A stretch of 64,000 nucleotides of DNA from JASJBU01 sp963790775. GTDB taxonomy: Bacteria > Pseudomonadota > Gammaproteobacteria > Chromatiales > Chromatiaceae. The translations under genes were made by a program, and so were the position numbers. The DNA is taken from positions 10,460 to 74,459 of the forward strand of contig CAWBPR010000017.1 in NCBI GenBank assembly GCA_963790775.1, in the 5' to 3' direction. Under the pieces are notes generated by a model. It was not told where the DNA came from and ran no database searches. It saw only the letters and a list, made by a program, of their open reading frames with translations. Positions 44,143 to 53,441 of this stretch are shown in pieces. Each line of letters opens with the position of its first letter. Position 1 is the first letter of the stretch.

Positions 44143-45504
44143 TCAATAGTGAACATTGGCGACTGGAATCCTGAGAGATCTTAGGCTCGCTTTAACCGAC
44201 GCAATCATGGCTTGTGGACCGCAAAGATAGACGGCCCAGTCGTTGGTAAGCTCAGGGTCGATGGTCGCTTTGATGCGCTCTTGACTAATGACACCCTGGT
44301 GAACTTCGGGATGGTCAGTCGGGTTTACGCACACCAGTTGCTGCGCAAAGTCCGGCATGGTTTTCTCCAGCGATGTAATCTCTTCCTGTAGCACCATCTG
44401 TTCATAATCCTTGTTGCCATAGAGCAGACGAATCGGGCGGGGATCATTTTTCGCGGCCAGTTCTCTGAGCAGGCTCAACATGGGGCCAATCCCGGCACCG
44501 CCGGCAATCAGTGTGATGCCTCTGGTTTTTTTACTATCGCGCAGACTCATACTTCCATAGGGTCCGTCGACATAGACATCCTGACCGATGGTCAAGGTAT
44601 CGAGCTGCGACGTGTAGTCTCCCAGTTCGCGAATAATCATCGTTATCTCAGGCAGATCTTTTCTGCAAGAGGCGATAGAAAACGGATGTTCATTCATGCT
44701 ATAGACAGCACCACTGGTGTTGATCCAGATAAACTGGCCCGCCTCAAAGCTGAAGTCGTCTGCCTCGTTCGCTTTTAACTTAAGCTGCCAGTCTCTACTG
44801 CTGATCCTGGCGAGGCTGGTCAGTTTGAATGGTTTCTGTTTCAGGCCTGATTTTTTAACAACCAGGTTGTAAACCACCAGCAACACTGCCGCTGTACATA
44901 ATCCCCACCAGAGCACATTGAACTGCGCCGCAAACTGCCCATGCCGCCCGACGCTGGTTACGTGAAGCGTTGCCAGCACACAGACGATGGCAAACCCCAG
45001 CACATGCGTCAGTCGCCACGCTTCATAGTTGATCCTGTCTTTGTAGATAGCGAGCAGTACCCACACGATCATGACAAGCCAGGCGATAATGCCGGTTAGC
45101 AACTGCGGGGAAGTGATAGCTTCAACCACGCTCGTCATGCCATCATCAAACGAGACAAGGAAGCGTGGCGCGAGGATAAATACAGGATGAAGCAAAAAGA
45201 AGGCTCCCAACCATTTCCCCGCGCTCTTATGCTTCGACATACTCCAGTCGATATTTGAAAACATGGGTAGATGTTTAAGACGTCCCGCCAGTGGAAACTG
45301 AATAAAGAAGGCCATCATGGCAACCACATTCAGAAACCCAAGCACCGTCGAATAAAGCCCCTTATCATCGAGATTCAGTGACAGGGTGACAAGGAAAGGA
45401 ATCAACAGTATGGCCAGATATGCCACTGCCAGCTTCCCCTTTTCAACATTGAATACATGGCGCATTGGTTCTGGCGGAGATATCGATAAAGAATGTTCAG
45501 TCAT
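44143..45504 (-). CDS. Ferric-reductase-like transmembrane flavocytochrome
   Basis: The 453-residue product has six membrane helices. Paired histidines in H-L-P-M-F and W-L-G-A-F-F-L-L-H-P are followed by W-R-L-T-H-V-L-G and A-T-L-H-V-T, where haem ligands are expected. An FAD-binding barrel follows with M-N-E-H-P-F-S-I-A-S and Q-F-I-W, and an NAD(P)-binding domain with L-I-A-G-G-A-G-I-G-P-M-L-S-L-L and Y-L-C-G-P-Q-A-M. This is the FRE/NOX architecture, moving electrons from cytoplasmic NAD(P)H across the membrane. It is the first gene of the redox operon and could supply electrons to the periplasmic flavoprotein. ATG 45504 follows AGGATTAG. Confidence 0.87.
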   Translation of the reverse strand: MTEHSLSISPPEPMRHVFNVEKGKLAVAYLAILLIPFLVTLSLNLDDKGLYSTVLGFLNVVAMMAFFIQFPLAGRLKHLPMFSNIDWSMSKHKSAGKWLGAFFLLHPVFILAPRFLVSFDDGMTSVVEAITSPQLLTGIIAWLVMIVWVLLAIYKDRINYEAWRLTHVLGFAIVCVLATLHVTSVGRHGQFAAQFNVLWWGLCTAAVLLVVYNLVVKKSGLKQKPFKLTSLARISSRDWQLKLKANEADDFSFEAGQFIWINTSGAVYSMNEHPFSIASCRKDLPEITMIIRELGDYTSQLDTLTIGQDVYVDGPYGSMSLRDSKKTRGITLIAGGAGIGPMLSLLRELAAKNDPRPIRLLYGNKDYEQMVLQEEITSLEKTMPDFAQQLVCVNPTDHPEVHQGVISQERIKATIDPELTNDWAVYLCGPQAMIASVKASLRSLRIPVANVHY

Positions 45505-46019
45505 GTCTAATCCTGCGCGCATAATAAAAAAGAATAGAATCTCTGCATCTTCCACAGCCGTTGTATCTGCAGATATCGTTAATAGGCATTGCTTACTCCT
45601 GTTTCAGTATCGAAAAGTCTATAAAAACATAGTGCAGAAAATGTGCGGATGAGGCGGATAAATTGGGGATTCGGTATTCGAGATGACTATGCGGGTACTG
45701 ACGAGCGCCCGATATAAGCCAAGTGAATTTGGAACCTGTATTCAGACCACTGAATTCATATCTGAATCTCTAAATAGATAGAGTGCAGGCATCGCGCAGA
45801 TTTAATGGAAGAGTCATGGATTACCGGGCGCAATTCGCCATTCCGGTGGACACCGGAAAACGGCCAAATGCAAGCTTGCCCACATCCGAGATGTACTGCT
45901 GTAAATACTGAGGATTAGAGAAAAATTCTCCACATTGTTTCCACACTTCCACCCTATTTTTGGCGCCTGATCTACCGCTATAGTTCACGCAGCACCCATT
46001 TCTATCAGGAGTGAGACCT
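45505..46019. other. Divergent promoter region
   Basis: The 515 bases between the divergent redox operon and the small proline-rich protein gene at 46020 hold no supported gene. The AT content is moderate. I found no clear operator, repeat or terminator. It probably carries promoters for both directions. Confidence 0.4.
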
Positions 46020-46478
46020 ATGATTAACAGCATTTCAAATAGCATGATGCCAATGCCACCTCAGCAGAACCGTAGCGAAACATCGTTGACTGATGATCAA
46101 CGACAGTTAATCAGCGATACGTTGGAACAGTATGATTCAAGCAATTTATCGGAAGCAGACGCACAGTCTATTGTGAAAACATTTAGCGAAGCAGGCATCC
46201 AACCCGGAAAATCCATGGCTGAAGCCATGGCTGCCAATGGCTTTGATGCACGGGAAATCGGAGACACAGCCGGGTTACAGGGACGGGAAATGGGACCACC
46301 TCCCGGCAATGGAAGCAGTGGTGGACTCAACATTGACCAGGAGAGTCTGGAGCAGGTGTTCTCTCTGCTGGATCAATATCTGCATGCTGATATGAGCGAT
46401 GTGGAACGCAAAAGTATTCTGGAATCGATCCGCGGCACACTCATCCCGGAAGAGGGACTGTTCAACGACACAGCTTGA
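46020..46478 (+). CDS. Small Pro/Met-rich protein, EF-hand-like style
   Basis: The 152-residue product starts M-I-N-S-I-S-N-S-M-M-P-M-P-P-Q-Q and has two similar helical halves. Each contains a T/S-D-D-Q-R or D-Q-E-S segment followed by L-x-Q-Y-D/L-D-Q-Y and E-A-D or D-M-S-D-V-E. They are joined by a M-G-P-P-P-G-N-G-S-S-G-G linker. Proteins of this style (short Met/Pro-rich start, paired helices, Pro/Gly linker) are known in marine gammaproteobacteria as small secreted or cytoplasmic EF-hand-like proteins; no classical calcium loop is visible. AGGAG precedes ATG 46020. It is divergent from the redox operon. Confidence 0.6.
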   Translation: MINSISNSMMPMPPQQNRSETSLTDDQRQLISDTLEQYDSSNLSEADAQSIVKTFSEAGIQPGKSMAEAMAANGFDAREIGDTAGLQGREMGPPPGNGSSGGLNIDQESLEQVFSLLDQYLHADMSDVERKSILESIRGTLIPEEGLFNDTA

Positions 46479-47344
46479 TTCGCTACAACACGGGCAGGGG
46501 CTGCCACCTGAACGATAGGACTTGCGAACCTCACTCCGGCTTTTCTATCAGCTGCCGTGTACGCTGTGCATCGGTGTCCAGCGCAGTCTGCGGCTGCATC
46601 ATAGTGTTGGTGGGTTCTCAACAATTTCATCTTCGACGGCCAAACTGAAAAAGGACCCACTCTTGCCCTTAAGGCCAAGCCGATCCCCCACCGCGCAGGT
46701 TATGCGCAGTCAATGGGCACTGGGGTCGAGACCTCGGTTTGGGTGTCAGTCGAAAAAGTCCGCCGGCAAGCCAAGCGGCGGCGCACGGCTCTCGGGTAAC
46801 GGGATGGACTCGTTTACTTTGGTTATTTGCTTTCAGGTGATCGAGTATCTGCTTGATCACCACCGGGTCTTAGATACAGGCGATGATCCTGACGGCACCG
46901 CCGCGTTAATGATCTACTGATCACCGCATATGCTCTCGCAAATGACTTTACAGTTGTAACCGCCAATGTCGGGGAATTCTCCCGGGTGCCATGACTGAAA
47001 GTGGAGAACTGGCTACGAGCATAGCCTGCGACGTCTGCCCAAAATACATTCCGCTCGGTATTTACTTATGGAACGGTATCGGTTTACGTTTTTCTTACTT
47101 GATGCCACCTACCATTGCCAAGTTAGTGCTCCAATAGCGCTGTTATTGTAAGTTGGCCACCGTGGCAATATGGCGTAGGGTTGCTGTCGATTGTCGACGG
47201 ACAAAACAATTTACCCGCCGGTTGAGTTATCAGTTCAGTTTCCACTTTATCGACCAGAAGTCGTATGAAGTAATCTGGATGCCTGAGGTGAGAGCACATG
47301 AACCTACAGCCGATCACTCCAGTGTGGCATATGCTCCATCACGA
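46479..47344. other. Degenerate region with a vapC remnant
   Basis: About 870 bases without an intact gene. The plus strand at 46908-47024 encodes N-D-L-L-I-T-A-Y-A-L-A-N-D-F, then T-V-V-T-A-N-V-G-E-F-S-R-V-P, a stop, and L-K-V-E-N-W-L. This is the C-terminal end of a PIN-domain VapC toxin with an in-frame stop. The PIN N-terminus and any antitoxin are gone. The rest shows no gene I can support. Confidence 0.55.
46908..47024 (+). pseudogene. vapC (PIN-domain toxin) C-terminal remnant
   Basis: The encoded T-A-N-V-G-E-F-S-R-V and V-E-N-W-L motifs are the end of PIN-domain toxins of type II toxin-antitoxin systems. A TGA at 46992-46994 interrupts the frame, and the first three quarters of the toxin are absent. 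It is a decayed stabilisation module from an earlier mobile element. Confidence 0.6.
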
Positions 47345-47471
47345 ATACCATCTACGGCTCAACACGCATGGCATGGTATTGGAACGCCGCGCTGATATTG
47401 TGCACCACAATACCATGATCTATATGCTTGCACATGCCAGTGCCAGACCAGCCCTACTCCCACTCTATGGT
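47345..47471. repeat. att site 3: guaA-fragment 3' end with left-hand arms
   Basis: The core at 47454-47471 is the actual end of the guaA fragment (T-I-E-W-E-stop on the minus strand). To its left are ATACCAT at 47345, inverted CATGGTAT at 47372 and ATACCATG at 47410, with steps of 27 and 38 bp as in att 2. To the right only guaA coding sequence continues. This is the right-hand boundary of island B. Confidence 0.8.
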
Positions 47472-48782
47472 TGCCGGGGGCTTACTCGAAATATCATACG
47501 CCACACGGGAAATACCCGGTACTTCATTGATGATCCGCCGCGACACCACCTCCAGAAATTCAAATGGCAGATGGGCAAACTTAGCGGTCATGAAATCCAC
47601 CGTCACTACCGCCCGCAGGGACACCACATATTCATAACACCGGGCATCCCCCACCACGCCCACCGACCTGACCGGAAGAAACACCGCAAACGCCTGACTG
47701 ACTTCATCATAGAGGTTGTGCTCGCGCAACTCCTCGATATAGATGTGATCCGCCTGTCGCAGGATATCCGCATACTCCTTCTTCACTTCGCCCAGGATGC
47801 GCACACCCAGCCCAGGCCCGGGGAATGGATGCCGGTAGATCATCTCATAGGGAAGCCCCAACTCGACGCCAATGCGCCGCACCTCATCCTTGAAAAGCTC
47901 GCGCAGCGGCTCAATCAGCTCCAGTTTCATGTATTCAGGCAACCCACCCACGTTATGGTGCGACTTGATGACGTGGGCCTTGCCCGATTTGGCGCCTGCG
48001 GATTCGATGACATCGGGATAGATGGTGCCCTGGGCCAGGAAGTTCACATCCTCCAGCCTGCTCGCCTCCTCCTCGAAGATATCGATAAACAGATTGCCGA
48101 TGATCTTACGTTTCTGTTCCGGATCAGAGACCCCATCCAAGCCCTTCAGGAAACGCTCTTCCGCATTCACCCGCACCACCTTGACGCCCATGTGCTCGGC
48201 AAAGGTGGACATTACATGATCCCCTTCGTGCAGGCGCAGCAGGCCGTTATCGACAAACACACAGATCAGTTGTTCGCCGATTGCGCGATGCAGCAACGCC
48301 GCCACCACCGATGAGTCGACACCACCTGAGAGACCTAACAGGACCTGTTGTTTGCCGACACGTTGTTGTATCTGCTGGATACTGTCTTCAATGATCTTGC
48401 CCGGCGTCCAGAGGGATTCACAGCCACAGATATTGAATAAAAACTTATCCAGAATGCGCTTGCCCTGACGGGTGTGGGTCACTTCGGGATGGAATTGCAG
48501 ACCATAGTAGCCCCGCTGCTCATCCGCCATGCCTGCGTAGGGGGCGTTCTCCGTTTCACAGATCACATGAAAACCTTCCGGCAGGGTTTCAACCCGGTCG
48601 CCATGACTCATCCAGACGTCCAGCAGACCATAGCCCTCTTCACTGGTATGGTCTTCGATATCCTGCAGCAGTTTGGAGTGACCTCGGGCGTAGCCTGCGT
48701 CCGGTTGCCGGTGACGGCTCTGTGCGAGGAGGTCCGGTCTGGCCGGGCAGTTCCCAGCCAGACTATTTTTTACGTTTCCCAT
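47454..48782 (-). pseudogene. guaA: guaA fragment: GMP synthase lacking the N-terminal third of the glutaminase domain
   Basis: The 442-residue frame is normal GMP synthase from the H-S-K-L-L-Q-D-I-E-D-H region onward. The glutaminase His/Glu (F-H-P-E-V-T-H-T) is kept, as are the ATP-pyrophosphatase P-loop (L-S-G-G-V-D-S-S-V) and the dimerisation domain ending T-I-E-W-E. About the first 100-110 residues of a normal 525-residue GuaA are absent, including the nucleophile cysteine in the G-x-C-Y-G-M-Q motif. The 30 residues now in front do not resemble GuaA. It could at best use free ammonia. An intact guaA is expected elsewhere, perhaps to the right of the island array. Confidence 0.85.
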
Positions 48783-48858
48783 ACTGCATGTTTGCAGAAT
48801 ATGCGAATATATCGGCTGTTTTACATCTGTCGATTACTTCAGGGGTATACCAGTTTAC

Positions 48859-50640
48859 ATGTTTCGCATACGCAAGATTCACGACAACGTTTCCCGGGTA
48901 AACCGTGAAGCCATTAACCAGGTGCTGGAAATCCTGCGCCTACAGTTTCCCAATGCCCGTAATGAAGAGTTTTTCAAGCTGCCCCGCCAGCTTCACGACC
49001 CGTTAAAATACCAGTACCGCTCAATACTGTTCGTCGCCGAGGACGGTGTTGGCAAGGTGAAAGGCTTTGCCATGATGCTGCATATGCCGGACATCGAATT
49101 TTGCTACCTCGAACTGATTTCTGCTGCGCCCGGCCGCACCGGCGGTGGTGTCGGCGGTGCGCTCTACGAGCGCCTGCGCGAAGAAGCGCTGTCGCTGAAA
49201 GTGAAAGGGCTGTTTTTTGAGTGCAGCGTGGATGAGCCTCACCTGATCAATGACCCGAAACTGCTGGATCAGAATATTGCACGCCTCAAGTTTTACGAGC
49301 GCTATGCCGCGTATCCGATTATCAATAATGATTATGCGATGCCGGTGAAGCCCGGTGACCAGGACCTTTACTACCTGGTATTTGACGACCTCGCTCAGGG
49401 TGAGCCGCTGCGCCGTGATGCAACCCGGCACGTGGTGCGTGCAATTCTTGAGCGCAAGTATGGCGAGCTGATTTCTAAAAAACAGATCGACGAAGTGGTC
49501 AAATCATTTCGTGACGATCCGGCAATATTGCGTGCGCCGCGCTATACCCGCAAACGCAAGACCGCAACGACTGCGCCGGTGCCGGTGAGCCGGTCTATTG
49601 CACTGATTGTCAATGAAGGCCACAGCATTCATCATGTCCACGCGCGCGGTTATGTCGAAGCACCGGTACGACTGCCTGTGATCCTTAGTGAAATCGACAA
49701 GACCGGCCTGTTCGAACGCATACAACCAAGGCACATCGGTCAAAAATATGTCAAGCAGGTGCATGATCCAGGCTTTGTCGATTATCTGCGGCGCGCCTGT
49801 GAAAAGCTGCCACCGGGGAAGTCCATTTACCCGATTATCTTCCCGATACGCAATCTTTCGCGGCCACCAAAAGATGTTGAATTGCAGGTGGGATATTACT
49901 GCATGGATACATTTACACCGCTGAATCGCGATGCCTACCTGGCTGCGCGCGGTGCAGTGGATTGCGCTGTCACCGGTGCCGAGTTGCTGATCGAAGGTTA
50001 CCAGTATGCTTATGCGCTGGTCAGGCCGCCGGGGCATCATGCCGAGCGTCGTGCTTTCGGTGGTTTCTGTTATTTTAATTCGGCCGCGGTTGCTGCGCAG
50101 TATTTAAGTCACTTCGGTCGCGTGGCCATACTTGATGTAGATTTTCATCACGGCAATGGTACCCAGGATATTTTTTATTCGCGTGCAGACGTGTTAACGG
50201 TTTCAATTCACGGTGATCCGCGATTCGCCTATCCGCATTTTGCCGGTTTTGCTGATGAACGTGGTGAAGGTAAGGGTGAGGGTTACAATCTTAATTTTCC
50301 CCTGCCAGAAACCACCAGCGCGGAACGTTACCAGCGCACACTGAAAAAAGCACTTAATGCGATTCGTGAATTCGACCCGCAGCATTTAGTGCTGTGTCTT
50401 GGACTGGATACCGCCAAGGCAGACCCTACCGGTACCTGGGCGCTCAAGGCGGAAGACTTTCGTGAAAACGGCCGCATGATTGGCGCAATGAATTTCACCA
50501 CCCTTATCGTGCAGGAAGGTGGCTACCGCACGCGCACACTGGGAATTAATGCGCGCCATTTCTTTCAAGGTATGTGGGAAGGGCGCCAGCCGGGCAAAAA
50601 GAAGGCACGTGTGGTGAAGAAATCTGCCGTAGGCAAATAA
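48859..50640 (+). CDS. GNAT acetyltransferase-histone deacetylase fusion protein
   Basis: The 593-residue product joins two enzyme classes. Residues about 1-190 have a GNAT-like pattern: the acetyl-CoA segment A-A-P-G-R-T-G-G-G-V-G-G-A-L-Y follows a beta-strand F-C-Y-L-E-L, then L-K-V-K-G-L-F-F-E-C. A basic linker (R-K-R-K-T-A-T-T) leads to a class II histone deacetylase/acetylpolyamine amidohydrolase domain (about 247-590) with R-P-P-G-H-H-A-E, the metal site D-V-D-F-H-H-G-N-G-T-Q-D and G-L-D-T-A-K-A-D-P. All catalytic motifs seem intact. It may add and remove acetyl groups on the same protein or polyamine target. It starts 76 bp from the guaA fragment, in the opposite direction. Confidence 0.85.
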   Translation: MFRIRKIHDNVSRVNREAINQVLEILRLQFPNARNEEFFKLPRQLHDPLKYQYRSILFVAEDGVGKVKGFAMMLHMPDIEFCYLELISAAPGRTGGGVGGALYERLREEALSLKVKGLFFECSVDEPHLINDPKLLDQNIARLKFYERYAAYPIINNDYAMPVKPGDQDLYYLVFDDLAQGEPLRRDATRHVVRAILERKYGELISKKQIDEVVKSFRDDPAILRAPRYTRKRKTATTAPVPVSRSIALIVNEGHSIHHVHARGYVEAPVRLPVILSEIDKTGLFERIQPRHIGQKYVKQVHDPGFVDYLRRACEKLPPGKSIYPIIFPIRNLSRPPKDVELQVGYYCMDTFTPLNRDAYLAARGAVDCAVTGAELLIEGYQYAYALVRPPGHHAERRAFGGFCYFNSAAVAAQYLSHFGRVAILDVDFHHGNGTQDIFYSRADVLTVSIHGDPRFAYPHFAGFADERGEGKGEGYNLNFPLPETTSAERYQRTLKKALNAIREFDPQHLVLCLGLDTAKADPTGTWALKAEDFRENGRMIGAMNFTTLIVQEGGYRTRTLGINARHFFQGMWEGRQPGKKKARVVKKSAVGK

Positions 50641-50862
50641 GTTGATTACACACTGACCTGGCTGGTGTGCTGCTTTTTTTCTGAGCAGATAATTTTGTGC
50701 AAAGAAAAGCAGGGCGGCTATACAGCCTGTTTTTTCCGGCCGCTAATTTGTTGGGCCACATCATAGTTATCTATTCTCATGGACCGTATGCATACCATTT
50801 TCACGGGTATTTTTCCGCAATTTGCAATGTCGTTTACCGGATTGCTCAGAGCTAAAAGTGTG
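50641..50862. other. Intergenic sequence up to the IS66 insertion
   Basis: This 222-bp stretch between the fusion gene and the insertion sequence has no supported gene. Its last eight bases (50855-50862, AAAGTGTG) are the left copy of the IS66 target duplication. Confidence 0.5.
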
Positions 50863-50944
50863 GTAAGCGCCCTAAAATCGGCCTCTATCATTGCAGCCCC
50901 ACACCAGCCAATACTTTCCCCTGTTTATCCCACAGGAGAAAGTC

Positions 50945-51265
50945 ATGGCGAAGCAAGACAAATCCGCAGAACTGACCGAGTACTGGCAACAGCGAGTCGC
51001 AGGTTGGCAGGCATCCGGACAATCCCAGAAAGCCTTTTGTGAAGCCAACGATCTCAACTTCCACCAGCTTGGTTATTGGCGGCGCAAATTACTGAACCGA
51101 GCGGAGGCGAGAAGACAGAAGGACTCTGATTTCGTTCCCGTCACACTTCGTTCTCAAACGATACCGACGAGTTTATCACTCCAGTTACCCAATGGCCTGG
51201 TGCTGCAAGGCATTGCCAGTGACAACTTGCCCGTGGTTTATCAACTGTTGAGCCGACTGTCATGA
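50945..51265 (+). CDS. tnpA: IS66 accessory protein TnpA
   Basis: The 106-residue product has the IS66 OrfA pattern: Y-W-Q-Q-R-V-A-G-W-Q-A-S-G-Q-S-Q, then F-C-E-A-N-D-L, a helix-turn-helix-like start, and a strand-rich end (L-S-L-Q-L-P-N-G-L-V-L). ATG 50945 follows AGGAGAAAG. It is needed, with TnpB and TnpC, for transposition. Its stop overlaps the tnpB start as ATGA. Confidence 0.9.
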   Translation: MAKQDKSAELTEYWQQRVAGWQASGQSQKAFCEANDLNFHQLGYWRRKLLNRAEARRQKDSDFVPVTLRSQTIPTSLSLQLPNGLVLQGIASDNLPVVYQLLSRLS

Positions 51266-51628
51266 GCCATTACTTCAGGCCGGCCTATGAGATGCCGAAG
51301 ATCTACCTGTACCGTGATCCGGTGGATTTTCGCAAAAGCTTTCGCGGCCTTAGCAGCCATCGTCGAACAGGAACTGGGGCATAACCCCTTCGATGGCGGC
51401 CTCTATGCCTTCACCAACCGCCGGCGAAACAAGATCAAGTGCCTGTACTGGGAAGACAATGGCTTTGTGCTCTACTACAAGAGCTTGGCCGAAGAGAAAT
51501 TCCGCTGGCCACGCCAGGGTGATGAGCTCATGTCGCTGACCGGCCAGCAGATCAACTGGCTATTGGATGGCTATGACATCAGCCGGATGCAAGGGCATAA
51601 AAAGCTGCATTACGACGCCTTATTTTAA
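51262..51628 (+). pseudogene. tnpB: IS66 TnpB, one-base frameshift
   Basis: From ATG 51262 the frame reads M-P-K-I-Y-L-Y-R-D-P-V-D-F-R-K-S-F-R-G-L, as in TnpB, and then shifts. The family sequence continues in another frame as A-I-V-E-Q-E-L-G-H-N-P-F-D-G-G to 51628. One extra base near 51351-51355 (CTTAGCAGCC where CTTGCAGCC is expected) explains it. A normal TnpB is about 115-120 residues, matching the joined length. Confidence 0.88.
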
Positions 51629-51665
51629 CCCGTTAAGTGATGCTGGTTCTGTTATAATATCGCCC

Positions 51666-53229
51666 ATGCAAACAGCGACAAAAGCTGCAACAAAAAACCG
51701 CCTGTTTTTAGCCACGCCAACGGTACCGGAACTGCTCGCAAGGTCACTCGAACAAAAAGACCACATCATCCATGAGCAGCAAAAGCTGCTGAAGCTTCTC
51801 GAAGAGAAACTACGACTGTCCAGACTACGGCGCTTTGGCGCCAGCAGTGAGAAGCTATCCTTCCAGGTCGATTTCTTTGATGAGGCGGAGCTTGAAGTGG
51901 CACTTAAGTGAGCTTGAAGCCCAACTGCCGGAAGACCCCACCTGCACCGAAGAAGCCTCGCAAGAAACGCAAAGGTTTTTCGGATCAACTGCCCCGCATC
52001 CGCGTTGAGTCTGGCCTTAACGTGATGAAGAAAAATCAGGGTGCGGCCAAGACCTTCTTCACCAAGGTCAAGGAAGAACTGGATATCATCCCGGCCCAGG
52101 CACGGGTGCTTGAATACTGGCAGGAAAAGGCGGTTTTTGAGGATCACAGGCCGGTCGAACAACAGATGCATCGCCGCCCAACGGCCACCGCACCCACTGG
52201 GCAAATGCATCGCCAGCGTGCAACTGCTGGCCTATATCCTAATCGCCAAGTATGCCGATAGCCCTGCCATTGTATCGCTTGGAGAAGATCCTCAAGCGCT
52301 ATGGCGGCAACATCACCCGCACCACCATGGCCAACTGGATCATCCGCCTGGATGATGTCTTCAAACCGCTGATCAACCTGATGCGGGAACACCAGTTGAG
52401 CAGGTGATTACCTGCAAGCGGACGAGACCCGCATGCAGGTACTCAAGGAAGACCGGCAAACCGGCCACCTCGGACAAATGGATGTGGCTGGTTCGGGGCG
52501 GACCGCCGGATCAACCGGTCGTGCTGTTCGAATACGATGCCTCACGAAGTGAAGACGGTGCCCGTGCGCCTGCTGGATGGCTTCGAGGGCGTGCTCCAGG
52601 CCGATGGGTATACCGGGTACAACGCAGGTCTGTCGTGAAAACAACATCACCCGCATTGGCTGTTGGGATCATGCACGCAGGAAGTTTGTAGAGGCCAGCA
52701 AGGCCGCGCCGGCCAAAAAGAAAGGCGGCAAAGTCAGCAAGGCCGATGTGGCCATTGGCAAGATCCGCAAACTGTATCGTCATTGAAGCCCGGATCAAGG
52801 ATCTAAGCCAGAACAAAAGACAGAGCATACGCCAGACAACTGAGCCGCCCGGTACTGGATGATCTGAAAGACTGGCTAGAAGACGAACAGCCGCCGAGTG
52901 CCGAAAGACAGCCTGACCTGGAAAGCGATCAACTACACGCTGAACCAGTGGGAGCTGCTGATCGGGTACTGTGAAGATGGCCGACTTGAATATCAGCAAT
53001 GCACTGGCGGAGAATGCCATCAGGCCCTTTGCCGTTGGGCGGCGCAACTGGTTATTCAGCCGATACGCCGCGGGGTGCCAGGGCCAGTGCGACCTGCTAT
53101 AGCCTGATCGAGACCGCCAAGGCCAATGGGCTGGAACCCTATGCCTATCTACATCATGTATTGCAGCACATCGCGGCGGCGAAGACAGTAGAAGACATAG
53201 AAGTGCTGCTGCCCTGGAATGTGAGATAG
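51666..53229 (+). pseudogene. tnpC: IS66 transposase TnpC, multiply frameshifted
   Basis: The frame from ATG 51666 gives the TnpC N-terminus (leucine-zipper helix, then F-G-A-S-S-E-K-L) but stops at 51911. Later pieces lie in other frames: C-W-D-H-A-R-R-K-F-V-E-A about 52655-52700, the end A-Y-L-H-H-V-L-Q-H-I-A about 53142-53174, and L-P-W-N-V-R at the stop. At least three or four frameshifts are needed to join them. The DDE catalytic residues cannot be placed in one reading frame, so the transposase is not functional as read. Confidence 0.88.
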
Positions 53230-53441
53230 CAGGATCCAGGGATGGGGTAAAGTGGGCTGATACTTTGGCGCTTACAAAGTGTGCAGGGAATTCGGACAGA
53301 ACTGACGCCCCGAGTGGTTTTTCTACGTTTGCACCGGATTATAGAGTTGTAAACGAGGGCAGCCGAAAATATCGATCGCAGTTGATTACCGAGGACATGG
53401 TTAGTGAATATAGCTGGAAGTCTGCGCTTCAAAGTCAGAAG

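Larger units (their letters stand above)
27732..47471. mobile_element. Island B, bounded by att 2 and att 3
   Basis: A 19.7-kb segment between the guaA-end cores at 27732 and 47454. It carries an RND efflux operon with its two-component system, several secreted proteins, a periplasmic redox operon, a broken antiporter, an IS remnant and a vapC remnant. Deletion scars show it has been rearranged. No integrase is seen within it. The right end has the same arm pattern (steps 27 and 38 bp) as att 2 and att 4. That this is one island, rather than several fused, is inferred. Confidence 0.55.
50863..53275 (+). mobile_element. IS66-family insertion sequence, complete ends, decayed genes
   Basis: The element is 2413 bp. 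Its left end starts GTAAGCGCC (50863) and its right end finishes GGCGCTTAC (53275); these are inverted repeats identical over 9 bases and similar beyond. Both sides carry the direct repeat AAAGTGTG (50855-50862 and 53276-53283), the 8-bp duplication typical of IS66. It contains the three IS66 genes in order: tnpA intact, tnpB frameshifted, tnpC with several frameshifts. The perfect target duplication points to a fairly recent insertion, which contrasts with the many frameshifts. Confidence 0.95.
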
